Below, one piece after another: positions 53,091 through 62,082 of a DNA stretch of 64,000 nucleotides. The stretch lies in the NCBI RefSeq assembly GCF_042682915.1, contig NZ_JBHUIW010000001.1, forward strand, positions 310,001 to 374,000. Direction: 5' to 3'. The notes under the pieces were generated by a model, which saw nothing but the letters and a program-made list of their open reading frames with translations, had not been told where the DNA came from and made no database searches. The DNA is from Rhodoplanes azumiensis. Its GTDB lineage: Bacteria; Pseudomonadota; Alphaproteobacteria; Rhizobiales; Xanthobacteraceae. Position numbers and translations under genes: made by a program. Each line of letters starts with the position of its first letter. The first letter of the stretch is position 1.

Positions 53091-53833
53091 GTTCGGTCCT
53101 CGATGCGCGTCGTCGGCGCCGCGGCGCGGTCCATAAGCCACAGGACCGGACCGGCCGACCGCACACGCGCGGCCGGCAGGTCGTCGCCGGCGAGGACGCG
53201 CGACAGCGCCGGACGCTTGTCCGGTCCGGCGACGATGAACAGCAAGGCGCGGCTCGACGCAAGCGCCGGCAGGGTGAGGCTGACCCGCGGCACCGCCGGC
53301 GGATGCCCGGCCTCGTCGACACCGACGACCCAGCGCCGACCCTCCTCCACGCCGGGCTGTCCGGGGAAGAGCGAAGCGACGTGACCGTCGGCGCCCATGC
53401 CGAGCAGCACGAGGTCGAACAGCGGCCGGTCCGGCGCCAGCCGCTCGGCGCCGTGATACGCGGCGAGCGTCGCCGCGTAGGCGTCGGCCGCCGCCTGCGG
53501 TGTCGCGGCGTGCGTCGGCATCGCATGGATGCGCTCGGGGCGCACGCCGAGCGGACCGAGCAGCGCCTCCTGCGCCTGCGCGGCGTTGCTCAGCGCGTGC
53601 CCGGCCGGCACGAAGCGCTCGTCGCCGAAGAACCAATCGATCCGCGCGACCGGGATTTTCTCACGCAACGGCCTTCGCGCGAGGGCCTGGTACACCGGGA
53701 CGATCGTCGAGCCGCCGGTGAGGCAGACGGCGCCGCGGCCCGAGATGGTTCCCAGAAGCGCGGCGATGCGCTCCGCCGCCGCGGCGACGAGAGCGTCGCG
53801 GGAGTCGAAGACGAGGAGGTCGTGGAGAGTCAT
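53087..53833 (-). CDS. pgl: 6-phosphogluconolactonase
   Basis: This 248-residue enzyme opens 6-phosphogluconolactone after Zwf. It has LTGGSTIVPVYQAL near residue 40, DWFFGDERFVPAGHALSN near 70 and the DevB-type signature VLLGMGADGHVASLFPG near 145. I chose the ATG at 53833, which has GGAGG eight bases upstream. It is separated from zwf by 333 bp containing a repeat pair, and its stop overlaps the next gene. Confidence 0.93.
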   Translation of the reverse strand: MTLHDLLVFDSRDALVAAAAERIAALLGTISGRGAVCLTGGSTIVPVYQALARRPLREKIPVARIDWFFGDERFVPAGHALSNAAQAQEALLGPLGVRPERIHAMPTHAATPQAAADAYAATLAAYHGAERLAPDRPLFDLVLLGMGADGHVASLFPGQPGVEEGRRWVVGVDEAGHPPAVPRVSLTLPALASSRALLFIVAGPDKRPALSRVLAGDDLPAARVRSAGPVLWLMDRAAAPTTRIEDRT

Positions 53834-54166
53834 GCCTGCGCCTCCGAGCCGCAACGCTCGCGCCAGGGGCTACCCCCCTCCCCACCCCTCCCCCACAAGG
53901 GGGGAGGGAGCAGGCTGCGGCGCGCGGCTACGCCATCGATCATGATCACACGCCCCTGTGACGACGGCTTATCTGACAAGGGATCAGCTGATAACGAAGC
54001 ATCGGACGGCAGACCGGGGGCAGGCGAGCAAACCGACCAAACTGGCCTCGGAGCATGCGGCTCTTGCGTTCCCTCCCCCCTTGTGGGGGAGGGACAGGGA
54101 GGGGGAAAGCCCCGGCGAGATCGATGATGATCTGTCCGGCATCGTCACGACGCAATCACATCACCC
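53834..54166. other. 333-bp gap between zwf and pgl with an inverted repeat pair
   Basis: There is no gene. Two C-rich/G-rich elements (53870-53911 and 54068-54108) are inverted copies of each other. Between them lies about 155 bp of AT-richer DNA that could hold a promoter for pgl. Confidence 0.6.
53870..54108. repeat. inverted pair of CCCTCCCCC repeats
   Basis: The left element (CCCTCCCCCACAAGGGGGGAGGG, about 53870-53911) and the right element (CCCTCCCCCCTTGTGGGGGAGGG, about 54068-54108) are each hairpin-forming. Each is approximately the reverse complement of the other, as in paired REP elements. Confidence 0.8.
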
Positions 54167-55684
54167 TCAGATCGGGCGCCAACGGCGCCCGTGGTCGCCG
54201 ACCAGGCGATGCGCCTCCTCGGGACCGTCGGTGCCGGCCGTGTAGGTCGAAAGTCCGTCGCGGCCGGCCTCTTTCCACGCATCGAGGAACGGCTGCACGG
54301 CGCGCCAGCCCGCCTCGACGCCGTCGGCGCGCTGGAACAGGATCGCGTCGCCGATCATGCAGTCGTAGATCAGCGTCTCGTAGCCGGTCGACGGCGCCGC
54401 CTCGAAGTGATCCTTGTAACGAAACGTCATGTCGACGCCGTCGATGGCGACCGACGGGCCCGGAACCTTGGCGTTGAACTGCAGCGAGATCCCCTCCTCC
54501 GGCGCGATGCCGACCACGAGGAAGTTCTCGGCCAGGTGCTCGACCGGCATGTGGCGGAACATCGACAGCGGCGCCTGTTTGAACTTGATCGCGATCTCGC
54601 TGCGCCGCGCGCAGAGCGCCTTGCCGGTGCGTAGAAAGAACGGCACGCCGGCCCAGCGCCAGTTGTCGATCATCAGGCCGAGCGCCACATAGGTCTCGGT
54701 CGTGCTGTCGGGCGCGACGTCGGGGGTCGCCCGATAGTCCGGCACGGTCTCGCGCCCGGCCCTGCCGGCGAGATACTGGGCGCGGACCGAGCGGCGTAAC
54801 GCCTCTTCGGGCGTGTCGATCTTGATCTCGTCCAGCACGGCGGCCTTGGCGCTGCGCACCGCGCGCGCATCGAACCGCGACGGCGGCTCCATGGCGACCA
54901 GCGACAGGAGCTGAAACAGATGGTTCGGCACCATGTCCCGCAGCGCACCGGTCGCGTCGTAGAATTTTCCACGCCGGCCGACCGGCAAGGTCTCGGCCAC
55001 CGTGATCTGCACCTGGTCGATGTGATCCCGATTCCAGATCGGCTCGAACAGGCCGTTGGCGAACCGCATCACCATGATGTTCTGCACCGTCTCCTTGCCG
55101 AGATAGTGGTCGATGCGGAAGATCTGATGCTCCTCGAACACGGCGAGAAGCTCGCGATTGAGCGCCTGCGCCGAGGCGAGATCGGTGCCGAACGGCTTCT
55201 CCACGATCAGCCGCCGCCAGGCCCCGTTCTCTTCCGCGGCGAGCCCGGTGCGACCCAACGCGCGGGCGATCGGCGCGAAGGCGGTCGGCGGCGTCGCGAG
55301 ATAATAGAGCCGGTTGCCGCTTGTGCCGCGCGTCTCCTCGATCGCGCGCAGCGTCTCGGCGAGACGATCGAACGACGCCTCGTCCTCGGGACCGCCCTGC
55401 ACATAGGTGACGCAGGCGAGCAGCCGCTCGACCACGTCCGGCTCGACATTCCTTGTCGCGAACTTCGCCAGCGCCTGGCGAAGCCCTTCGCAGAAGGCCT
55501 CGGTCGACATCTCGGCGCGGGCGACGCCGACGATGGAGAACGCCTCGGGCAACAGGCCCGTCGCGGCGAGATTGTAGAGGGCCGGCACCAGGAGCCGATG
55601 GGTCAGGTCGCCCGACGCACCGAACACGACGAAGCAGCACGGATCCGCCGGGGGAACGATCCGCGCGCCGTTCTTCGCCGTCAC
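54167..55684 (-). CDS. zwf: glucose-6-phosphate 1-dehydrogenase
   Basis: This 505-residue enzyme performs the first step of the oxidative pentose phosphate and Entner-Doudoroff routes. It shows nucleotide-binding FGASGDLTHRLLVPALYNL (21-39) and the active-site signature FRIDHYLGKETVQN (about 190). The start is a GTG at 55684 overlapping the gnd stop by 4 bp (GTGA). The length is normal. No edd is in the window, so I cannot say which route dominates. Confidence 0.95.
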   Translation of the reverse strand: MTAKNGARIVPPADPCCFVVFGASGDLTHRLLVPALYNLAATGLLPEAFSIVGVARAEMSTEAFCEGLRQALAKFATRNVEPDVVERLLACVTYVQGGPEDEASFDRLAETLRAIEETRGTSGNRLYYLATPPTAFAPIARALGRTGLAAEENGAWRRLIVEKPFGTDLASAQALNRELLAVFEEHQIFRIDHYLGKETVQNIMVMRFANGLFEPIWNRDHIDQVQITVAETLPVGRRGKFYDATGALRDMVPNHLFQLLSLVAMEPPSRFDARAVRSAKAAVLDEIKIDTPEEALRRSVRAQYLAGRAGRETVPDYRATPDVAPDSTTETYVALGLMIDNWRWAGVPFFLRTGKALCARRSEIAIKFKQAPLSMFRHMPVEHLAENFLVVGIAPEEGISLQFNAKVPGPSVAIDGVDMTFRYKDHFEAAPSTGYETLIYDCMIGDAILFQRADGVEAGWRAVQPFLDAWKEAGRDGLSTYTAGTDGPEEAHRLVGDHGRRWRPI

Positions 55685-56691
55685 GCCTCGACCTTCGTGG
55701 TCGGGGCTCCCGCCGGCGCCTTCGGCTCGACATGGCCGCCGAAGCCCTGGCGCATCGCCGAGAGGATCTTCTCGCCGAACGTGTGATCACGTCGCGACCT
55801 GAACCGCGCATAGAGCGCGGCGGAGAGCACGTCGGCCGGCACCGCCTCGTCGACGGCCGCCATGATGGTCCAGCGCCCCTCCCCCGAGTCCTCGACGAAG
55901 CCCGTGTAATCGCCGAGCTCGGCGTCACGGGTGAGCGCCGAGGCGGTGAGGTCGAGCAGCCACGACGTGATCACGCTGCCGCGCCGCCACGTCTCGGCGA
56001 TGTCTGTGAGATCGAAGTTGAACCGCTCCTCCTTGGGCAGCGCCTCGGAACCGGCGTTCTTCAGGATGTCGAAGCCCTCGGCATAGGCCTGCATCAGGCC
56101 GTACTCGATGCCGTTGTGGATCATCTTGACGAAGTGACCGGCGCCGCTGGGGCCCGCGTGCAGATAGCCGCGCTCCGGCCGGCCGTCGCGGTCGGCGCGT
56201 CCGGGCGTCGCCGGGATGTCGCCCTCACCCGGCGCCAGCGTGGCGAAGATCGGGTCGAGCCGCTTCACCACCTCCTTCTCGCCGCCGATCATCATGCAGT
56301 AGCCGCGCTCGAGCCCCCACACGCCGCCCGAGGTGCCGACGTCGACATAGTGGACGCCACGCTGCTTGAGCCAGCGCGCGCGGCGGATGTCGTCCTTCCA
56401 GAACGTGTTGCCGCCGTCGATGACGACATCGCCGGCGGAGAGCAGCCCCGACAGCGTCTCGATCGTGCTCTCGGTGATCGGGCCGGCCGGCAGCATCACC
56501 CAGACGATGCGGGGCGCCTCGAGCTTCCTGAGCAGATCCTCGATGTCGCCGGCGCCGACCGCACCGTCGGTCACCAGCGCCGAGACGGCGCGCGCATCGC
56601 GGTCGTACACGACGGCCGAATGGCCGTCGCGCATGAGCCGGCGCACGATGTTGCCGCCCATCCGCCCGAGCCCGATCATCCCGATCTGCAT
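55681..56691 (-). CDS. gnd: 6-phosphogluconate dehydrogenase, short form
   Basis: This 336-residue enzyme oxidatively decarboxylates 6-phosphogluconate to ribulose 5-phosphate. It has N-terminal IGMIGLGRMGGNIVRRL, VIDGGNTFWKDD, and GPSGAGHFVKMIHNGIEYGL (active-site Lys and Asn). At about 335 residues it belongs to the short class, often NAD-dependent, in contrast to the approximately 470-residue NADP form. Coenzyme choice is inference. It overlaps zwf by 4 bp and lies 156 bp after tal-pgi. Confidence 0.93.
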   Translation of the reverse strand: MQIGMIGLGRMGGNIVRRLMRDGHSAVVYDRDARAVSALVTDGAVGAGDIEDLLRKLEAPRIVWVMLPAGPITESTIETLSGLLSAGDVVIDGGNTFWKDDIRRARWLKQRGVHYVDVGTSGGVWGLERGYCMMIGGEKEVVKRLDPIFATLAPGEGDIPATPGRADRDGRPERGYLHAGPSGAGHFVKMIHNGIEYGLMQAYAEGFDILKNAGSEALPKEERFNFDLTDIAETWRRGSVITSWLLDLTASALTRDAELGDYTGFVEDSGEGRWTIMAAVDEAVPADVLSAALYARFRSRRDHTFGEKILSAMRQGFGGHVEPKAPAGAPTTKVEA

Positions 56692-56712
56692 CGCGTGCTC
56701 CTACTTGTTCCT

Positions 56713-56823
56713 GTCGATCGTTCCGGGCCGAGGCGCAGCATCGGACCCGGAACCCGGCCGAACACACGGACCGTGCTGCTGGATTCCGGATTCGCGGACC
56801 TCTGGTCCGCGCCCCGGAATGAC
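56713..56823. repeat. palindromic intergenic repeat, family A copy 3
   Basis: The left arm contains GTTCCGGGCC...CGGACCCGGAA. The right part CTGGATTCCGGATTCGCGGACC-TCTGGTCCGCGCCCCGGAATGAC carries a GCGGACC/GGTCCGC hairpin. It shares the CCCCGGAAtGAC end with the other family A copies. It lies between tal-pgi and gnd. Confidence 0.75.
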
Positions 56824-56847
56824 GGCGCGAAATGCTGCGACGCCTCG

Positions 56848-59697
56848 TCAGCTCAGCGCCTGCTCCACCGCCGCGGCGAGCGCCGAGAGGCCCGCCCCGA
56901 CGTCGGTCTTGATGTGGATGCGCAGCGCCCGGCGGCCGCGCTCGGCGAGCACGCCGAAGTCGCCGCGGGCCTGCGCCGCCTTGACGATGCCGAAGCTCGC
57001 GGTCTGTCCGGGGATCGCGAGATCCGGATGATCGTCCGCCGTGATCTGCAGGATGACGCCGGTGTCCGGGCCGCCCTTGTAGGCCTGGCCCGTGGAGTGC
57101 AGGAAGCGCGGCCCGAAGCCGACGCAGGTCGCCACCGTCTTGCGCGCCCGCACGGCGAGCCGCATCGCCTGCAGGGCTCCGACATGGGCAGGGTTGCGGG
57201 CCACGTAAGCCAGCAGCGCGACGTAGTCGCCCGGCTTCACCCGGGCGAGATGCGCCTTCAGCCAGCTCGCCGGATCGGCCCCGGCGCCGGCGGCGCGCAG
57301 CGCCTCGGCGTTCTTCGGATCGGTGAAGACGTCGAACGATCCGCTCGACGCCACCGGCGTCTCGGGCGGCAGCTTGCCGGTCGCCTCGAAGGCCGCGGTG
57401 AGCTCGCGGGTTTTGATCTTGGAGGCTTCGACGTCGGGCTGGTCGAACGGGTTGATGCCCAACACGGCGCCGGCGACCGCGGTCGCGATCTCGAAGCGGA
57501 AGAACTCTTGGGCGATCGCGGCGCGGTCGCGCAGCGTGATCCGCACCACCGGATGGCCGGCCTGCTCCAGCGCCTTGATCTCGGCGTCGTGGGGCGAGGC
57601 GGCATCGGAGGCGAGCCGCAGGTCGACGAACACCCGGTCCTTGCCGTAGCAGACGACCGAGGCGAGCGGCTCGCCGTCGACCGGGATGACGGCTTTGCCG
57701 TTCTTGCCGGTCGACTCGGCGACGAGTTGCTCGGTCCAGGCGCCGAAGTCGGCGAGCGCCGGCGAGGCCAGCATCGTCATCTTGTCGCGTCCCGCCTTGG
57801 CGGCGAGGCCGAGCAGCAGGCCGAGCTGCACGCCCGGATTGGCGGCGGGCGGCACGTCGGGACCGCAGGCGTGCACCATCACGTCGGCCGAGTCGAGGAA
57901 GGCCGCGACGTCGATGCCGGCGGCGGCCGCCGGCACCAGGCCGAACGGCGACAGCACCGAGTAGCGGCCACCGATCGTCGGCTCGCCGTGGAAGATCGTC
58001 CGGAAGCCGTCGCGCTTCGCCACCGTCTCCAGCGACGAGCCCGGATCCGTGACGGCGACGACGTGGCGGCCGGCCTGGTCTCCGACCGTCCGCTTCAGCC
58101 GGTCGAAGAAGTAGGCGAGCATCACGTTCGGCTCGGTGGTCGAGCCCGACTTGCTCGACACGATGATCAGCGTGGTGGCGAGCGTCACGGCCGCTTCGGT
58201 GGCGCGCACCTGCGCCGGGTCGGTGGAGTCGAGGATGCGCAGCTTCGGGAAGCCGGCCTGCGGCCCGAACACCTCGGCCAGCACCTCCGGCCCGAGGCTG
58301 GAGCCACCCATGCCGAGAAGAAGCACGTCGGTGAAGCCGGCGGCTTTCACGTCGGCCGCGAAGGCCTGGTAGTCGGAGAGCTTCGCCCGGCCCTCGACCG
58401 TGCAGGTGAGCCAGCCGAGCCACTTCGCCTCGTCGGTGCCGGTCCACACGCTCGCGTCCTTGGCCCACAGACGGCGGATCAAGCCGCCGGCCCGCCAGCG
58501 CTCGGTCTCCGTCGCCACCGCCTCGGCGAGGTCGCGCGGCGCCGTGATCACTTGCGGGTTCATGCGCGCGCCCAGCACCTGGGCGCGCTTCTGGGCGACG
58601 GCGCCCAGGAGCTTGTCGGCGGCGTCGGCGAAGAGCTGCACGCCCTCGGTGACGAGCTGGTCCGTGATCGCGTCGAGCGAGATGCCGAGGCGATCGAGCG
58701 CGCCGAGCGCCGCCTCGGCCTCGTCGACGCCGCGCTGCAGGGTCGCGGCCGGGGTGCCGTGATCCCGGAAGGCGTCGAGGGTCGCCGGCGGCACCGTGTT
58801 GACGGTGTCGGGGCCGATCAGCTCGTCGACGTAGAGGACGTCGCTGTAGGCCTTGTTCTTGGTGCCGGTCGAGGCCCATAGGAGGCGCTGCGGCCGCGCG
58901 CCCTCGGCGGCGAGCGCCTTCCAGCGGGCGCCTTCGATCATCTGCTCGTAGCTGCGATAGGCGAGCTTCGCGTTGGCGATGGCGATCTCGCCCAGCAGCT
59001 CCTCGATGCGCGATTTCTCGTCCGGGTCGGTCGCGGCCGCCGCCTTCGCCTCGAGCTGCGCGTCGACGGCGCTGTCGATGCGGCTGACGAAGAAGCTCGC
59101 CACGCTCGCGACCTTCGAGACGTCGCCGCCCTTGGCCGCGAAATCCTCGAGCCCGGCCATGTAGGCCTCGGCGACCTCCTCGTAGACGCGGCGCGCGAAC
59201 AGGAGCGTCACGTTGACGTTGATGCCCTCGCCGATCAGCGTGCGCACCGCCGGCACGCCCGGCGCCGTGCCCGGCACCTTGACCATCAGGTTGGGACGCG
59301 CGACATCGGCCCACAGCCGCCGCGCCTCGGCGACCGTCGCCGCGGTGTCGAGCGCCAGATAGGGCGACACCTCGAGGCTGACATAGCCGTCCGCCCCGCC
59401 GGTGGCGTCGTAGACCGGGCGCAGCACGTCGGCGGCCTTCCGGATGTCGGCGATCGCGAGTTGCTCGTAGAGGTCGACGACGCTGCGGTCACCGTCGGCG
59501 AGCGCTGCCGCGATGGCGTCGTCGTACTCGGACGAGCCGGCGATCGCCTTCTCGAAGATCGCCGGATTGGAGGTGACGCCGCGGATGCCGTCGTCGGCCA
59601 CCAGGCGGGCGAGGTCACCCTTCTCGACGAAGCCGCGGGCGACGAAATCGAGCCACACGGCCTGACCCTGGGCGTGCAGCGCTTTCAAAAGGGACAT
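56848..59697 (-). CDS. tal-pgi: bifunctional transaldolase / glucose-6-phosphate isomerase
   Basis: This 949-residue fusion has an N-terminal transaldolase domain (about 1-370) with GVTSNPAIFEKAIAGSSEYD and the Schiff-base Lys in NLMVKVPGT (near 139). A C-terminal phosphoglucose isomerase domain (about 400-949) carries GMGGSSLGPEVL (near 462), SSKSGSTTEPNVML (near 515) and NPFDQPDVEASK. The fusion is known from rhizobia and some other bacteria. It joins the non-oxidative pentose phosphate branch with hexose phosphate interconversion. It heads the pentose phosphate gene set on this strand. Confidence 0.95.
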   Translation of the reverse strand: MSLLKALHAQGQAVWLDFVARGFVEKGDLARLVADDGIRGVTSNPAIFEKAIAGSSEYDDAIAAALADGDRSVVDLYEQLAIADIRKAADVLRPVYDATGGADGYVSLEVSPYLALDTAATVAEARRLWADVARPNLMVKVPGTAPGVPAVRTLIGEGINVNVTLLFARRVYEEVAEAYMAGLEDFAAKGGDVSKVASVASFFVSRIDSAVDAQLEAKAAAATDPDEKSRIEELLGEIAIANAKLAYRSYEQMIEGARWKALAAEGARPQRLLWASTGTKNKAYSDVLYVDELIGPDTVNTVPPATLDAFRDHGTPAATLQRGVDEAEAALGALDRLGISLDAITDQLVTEGVQLFADAADKLLGAVAQKRAQVLGARMNPQVITAPRDLAEAVATETERWRAGGLIRRLWAKDASVWTGTDEAKWLGWLTCTVEGRAKLSDYQAFAADVKAAGFTDVLLLGMGGSSLGPEVLAEVFGPQAGFPKLRILDSTDPAQVRATEAAVTLATTLIIVSSKSGSTTEPNVMLAYFFDRLKRTVGDQAGRHVVAVTDPGSSLETVAKRDGFRTIFHGEPTIGGRYSVLSPFGLVPAAAAGIDVAAFLDSADVMVHACGPDVPPAANPGVQLGLLLGLAAKAGRDKMTMLASPALADFGAWTEQLVAESTGKNGKAVIPVDGEPLASVVCYGKDRVFVDLRLASDAASPHDAEIKALEQAGHPVVRITLRDRAAIAQEFFRFEIATAVAGAVLGINPFDQPDVEASKIKTRELTAAFEATGKLPPETPVASSGSFDVFTDPKNAEALRAAGAGADPASWLKAHLARVKPGDYVALLAYVARNPAHVGALQAMRLAVRARKTVATCVGFGPRFLHSTGQAYKGGPDTGVILQITADDHPDLAIPGQTASFGIVKAAQARGDFGVLAERGRRALRIHIKTDVGAGLSALAAAVEQALS

Positions 59698-59875
59698 GAT
59701 CCAGATCCACGGTTTACGGATGCCCGGCGGGCCGACGACGGACGAATGGTCCGCCCCGGCCGGGCCGGCGCGAAGCTCGGGCCGATCTTAGACCTTCGGG
59801 CGGACGCCACAACGACTCGCGGGCCCATATCGGTTCGGAATCACGGTTCGGCGAAGGCCGTCGGGCGAGATGCGG

Positions 59876-60271
59876 TCACGCTTCCGCGAGCACGGCTTCG
59901 AGCGCCCGGGCGAGGCTTTCGGAGCGGAACGGCTTCTGGACGACCGGCCGGTCGGCCCAGTCGGGCGCGAGACCGTCGGCCCCGTAACCGGTGGTGAAGA
60001 CGAAGGGAATACCGCGGGCGCGCAGCCGCTCGGCGACCGGATAGACCTCGACCCCGTCGAGATTGACGTCCAGCACGGCGACGTCCGGGGCCGCCTCGTC
60101 GAGCGCCGCGAAGGCATCCTCGATGCAGGCGACGTTGCGCACGACCTTGCAGCCGAGCTCGCGCAGGACGTCCTCGATGAGGAACGAGATGATGGCCTCG
60201 TCCTCCACGATGAGGACGCTCAGACGACGGAAGCTCGGATAGGACGGGTCTTCGCTTTCGTCCGACATCAT
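59876..60271 (-). CDS. single-domain response regulator, FATGUY type, paired with HWE kinase
   Basis: This 131-residue receiver has acidic residues in IVEDEA (22-25), phospho-acceptor Asp68 in AVLDVNL, and Lys in VVQKPF. IPFVFTTGYGADGL is a FATGUY-family variant. I chose the ATG at 60271 because it overlaps the kinase stop as ATGA. A start at 60307 would add 12 residues and extend the overlap. It is almost certainly the partner of the kinase encoded just upstream. Confidence 0.88.
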   Translation of the reverse strand: MMSDESEDPSYPSFRRLSVLIVEDEAIISFLIEDVLRELGCKVVRNVACIEDAFAALDEAAPDVAVLDVNLDGVEVYPVAERLRARGIPFVFTTGYGADGLAPDWADRPVVQKPFRSESLARALEAVLAEA

Positions 60272-61320
60272 CCCGGCGTCGACGACAATGGAATATCCAT
60301 CGTACATCGCAGTCCGGAGGGATCCCAGTCAAGCACGGCGGTGCCGTGCAGCTGGCGGGCGAGGCCCTCGCGGACGAGCCGCGAGCCGAAGCCGGCCTGG
60401 GCGGGGGGCTGCGTCACGGGCGGGCCGCCGCGCTCCTCCCAAATGACCCGGACGGTCGGCACCTCGCCGCGATCCTCGACGCTCCAAGAGACCGTCACGT
60501 GGCCGGCCGCGACCGACAGCGCGCCGTGCTTCGCGGCGTTGGCGGCGAGCTCGTGGAACACCAGCGAGAGGGTCAGAGCGGCCTGAGCACCCAACCGGAT
60601 GGTGTCGCCCGCGGCGCGCAGCCGGTCCGGACGGCCGTTGCAGCTCGGCGCGACGGCGCTCGCGACGATGGTTCCGAGATCGATCGGCTCCCACCGGCCG
60701 CGGGTGAGCTGGTCGTGCGCCCGGCTCAGCGCGACGAGGCGGCCCTCGAAATCGTCCTGCGCCTCGCGCGGCAGCCCGCATTTGCGGATCGTGTGGTCGG
60801 CGAAGGACTGCACGGTGGCGAGCGCGTTCCTGACCCGGTGATTGAGCTCGTTGAGGAGCGCGCGCTGCTGATGGTCGGCGCGCTTGCGCTCGGTGATGTC
60901 CTGGAAGCAACCGACGGCGCCGACCAGGGCGCCGTCCTCGGTGATCGGCTCGACATTGGCGAGCACGATGGCACGTCCCCCGTCGGAGCGCTCCAGCACG
61001 ATCTCGCGGTCGCGCACCGGCTGGCCGGTCCGCATGAACTGACCCACCGGCGTGTCGGCGAGGCCGAGGTGATGATGGGCCGGGTCGGTGTCCCGCACCG
61101 GACGGGCCGGCCAGGCGGTCGGAGCGTCGTCGGTCACGACCGGCGAGCGGCCCCACATCTCGGCCGCCCGGCGGTTGCAGTGGACGATCGCGCCGGCGCC
61201 GTCGCAGAGATAGGCGGCGACCGGGAGCGCGTCGAGCATCTCCTTCCAGGAACTCAGCTTTCCGGACGCGACAGCAGATCCTCGACCGCCCGCGGCGGGC
61301 ATGCTCACAGCGGCATCCAT
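60268..61320 (-). CDS. PAS-HWE family histidine kinase
   Basis: This 350-residue cytoplasmic kinase has a PAS domain (about 25-145) ending in FQDITERKRAD, the phospho-accepting His161 in LLNELNHRVRNALATVQSFA, and the N-box HELAANAAKHGALS. WEERGG supplies the W-x-E part of the HWE signature, and GFGSRLV is the glycine-rich lid. No membrane segment is seen. The start at 61320 has AAGGA six bases upstream. HWE kinases commonly feed the PhyR/EcfG general stress response. An EcfG-type promoter lies 51-75 bp upstream. Confidence 0.92.
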   Translation of the reverse strand: MDAAVSMPAAGGRGSAVASGKLSSWKEMLDALPVAAYLCDGAGAIVHCNRRAAEMWGRSPVVTDDAPTAWPARPVRDTDPAHHHLGLADTPVGQFMRTGQPVRDREIVLERSDGGRAIVLANVEPITEDGALVGAVGCFQDITERKRADHQQRALLNELNHRVRNALATVQSFADHTIRKCGLPREAQDDFEGRLVALSRAHDQLTRGRWEPIDLGTIVASAVAPSCNGRPDRLRAAGDTIRLGAQAALTLSLVFHELAANAAKHGALSVAAGHVTVSWSVEDRGEVPTVRVIWEERGGPPVTQPPAQAGFGSRLVREGLARQLHGTAVLDWDPSGLRCTMDIPLSSTPG

Positions 61321-61370
61321 TGCGTGTCCTTCAAGGGGCGCGATCCTGGCGGAACCATGACCGCGCCACC

Positions 61371-61395
61371 AACGCACCAGTCGGCGATTGGTTCC
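61371..61395 (-). promoter_or_regulatory. EcfG (general stress sigma factor) type promoter
   Basis: On the minus strand the sequence reads GGAAC-N16-CGTT, the full consensus for alphaproteobacterial EcfG promoters. It ends about 50 bp before the kinase start codon, a good distance for a promoter. I looked for the same pattern in the other gaps and found no second clean match. Confidence 0.65.
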
Positions 61396-61428
61396 GTCGT
61401 CCCGTGCCGCGGCCGGCCCGCCGGCCGA

Positions 61429-62049
61429 CTACTCGGCCGGCACGATCCGGGGCCGCGCCGGGCGATCCGCCGGAACGTCGAGATCGCCGTCGGCGTTGCG
61501 ACCGATCTCGGCACGCCACGGCCGCCACAGCTCGAGCCCGATCAGCACCGCGATCAACGTGGCGGCCAACCCCAGGGCGCCGCTCCAATAAGGAACACCG
61601 AGCAGGTCCGCGAAGGTGATCTTGCCCTGTCCCTGGCCCAGGAAGGTCGTCTTCAGCCACGGCTCGGCATACGAGAACGTCACGGCCCCGGCGAGCCCGC
61701 CGATCAGGGTGAAGATCGCGTCGCGATAGCCGGCGCCGATCTGCGCGAGCGTCGTCCCCGGGCAGGCGCCGGCGAGCGCGATGCCGATGCCGAGGATCAA
61801 CCCGCCGACCACGTCGGCCGCGTAGAGCGCCGCCTTGGGCTGCAGCTTGACGATGCCGAGCCCGTTGAGGGCGGCGAGCACCACGGCACCGGTGGCGACC
61901 GCGGCGAGGAACATCTTCAGCATGACGAAGCTGCGCAACTGCATCTGCCCGACGATGATGCCGGGCTCGAAGACGCGCCCCTTCTCCAGCAGGAAGCCGA
62001 ACACCACGCCCATGGCGAGACCGATCGGGACGGCGACGAACAGCGACAT
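61429..62049 (-). CDS. YeeE/YedE family sulfur transport protein, second half-type
   Basis: This 206-residue membrane protein has about five helices. GIALAGACPGTTLAQIGAG (near residue 90) is the conserved Cys-containing YeeE/YedE motif thought to pass thiosulfate or related sulfur species. GGAGGAG lies close to the ATG. It lies 33 bp downstream of a second, complementary YeeE/YedE gene, so the two probably form one transporter. The ligand is inferred from the family. Confidence 0.9.
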   Translation of the reverse strand: MSLFVAVPIGLAMGVVFGFLLEKGRVFEPGIIVGQMQLRSFVMLKMFLAAVATGAVVLAALNGLGIVKLQPKAALYAADVVGGLILGIGIALAGACPGTTLAQIGAGYRDAIFTLIGGLAGAVTFSYAEPWLKTTFLGQGQGKITFADLLGVPYWSGALGLAATLIAVLIGLELWRPWRAEIGRNADGDLDVPADRPARPRIVPAE

Positions 62050-62082
62050 GGAACTCTCCTCCTCTCGGATCGACCGGACGGA

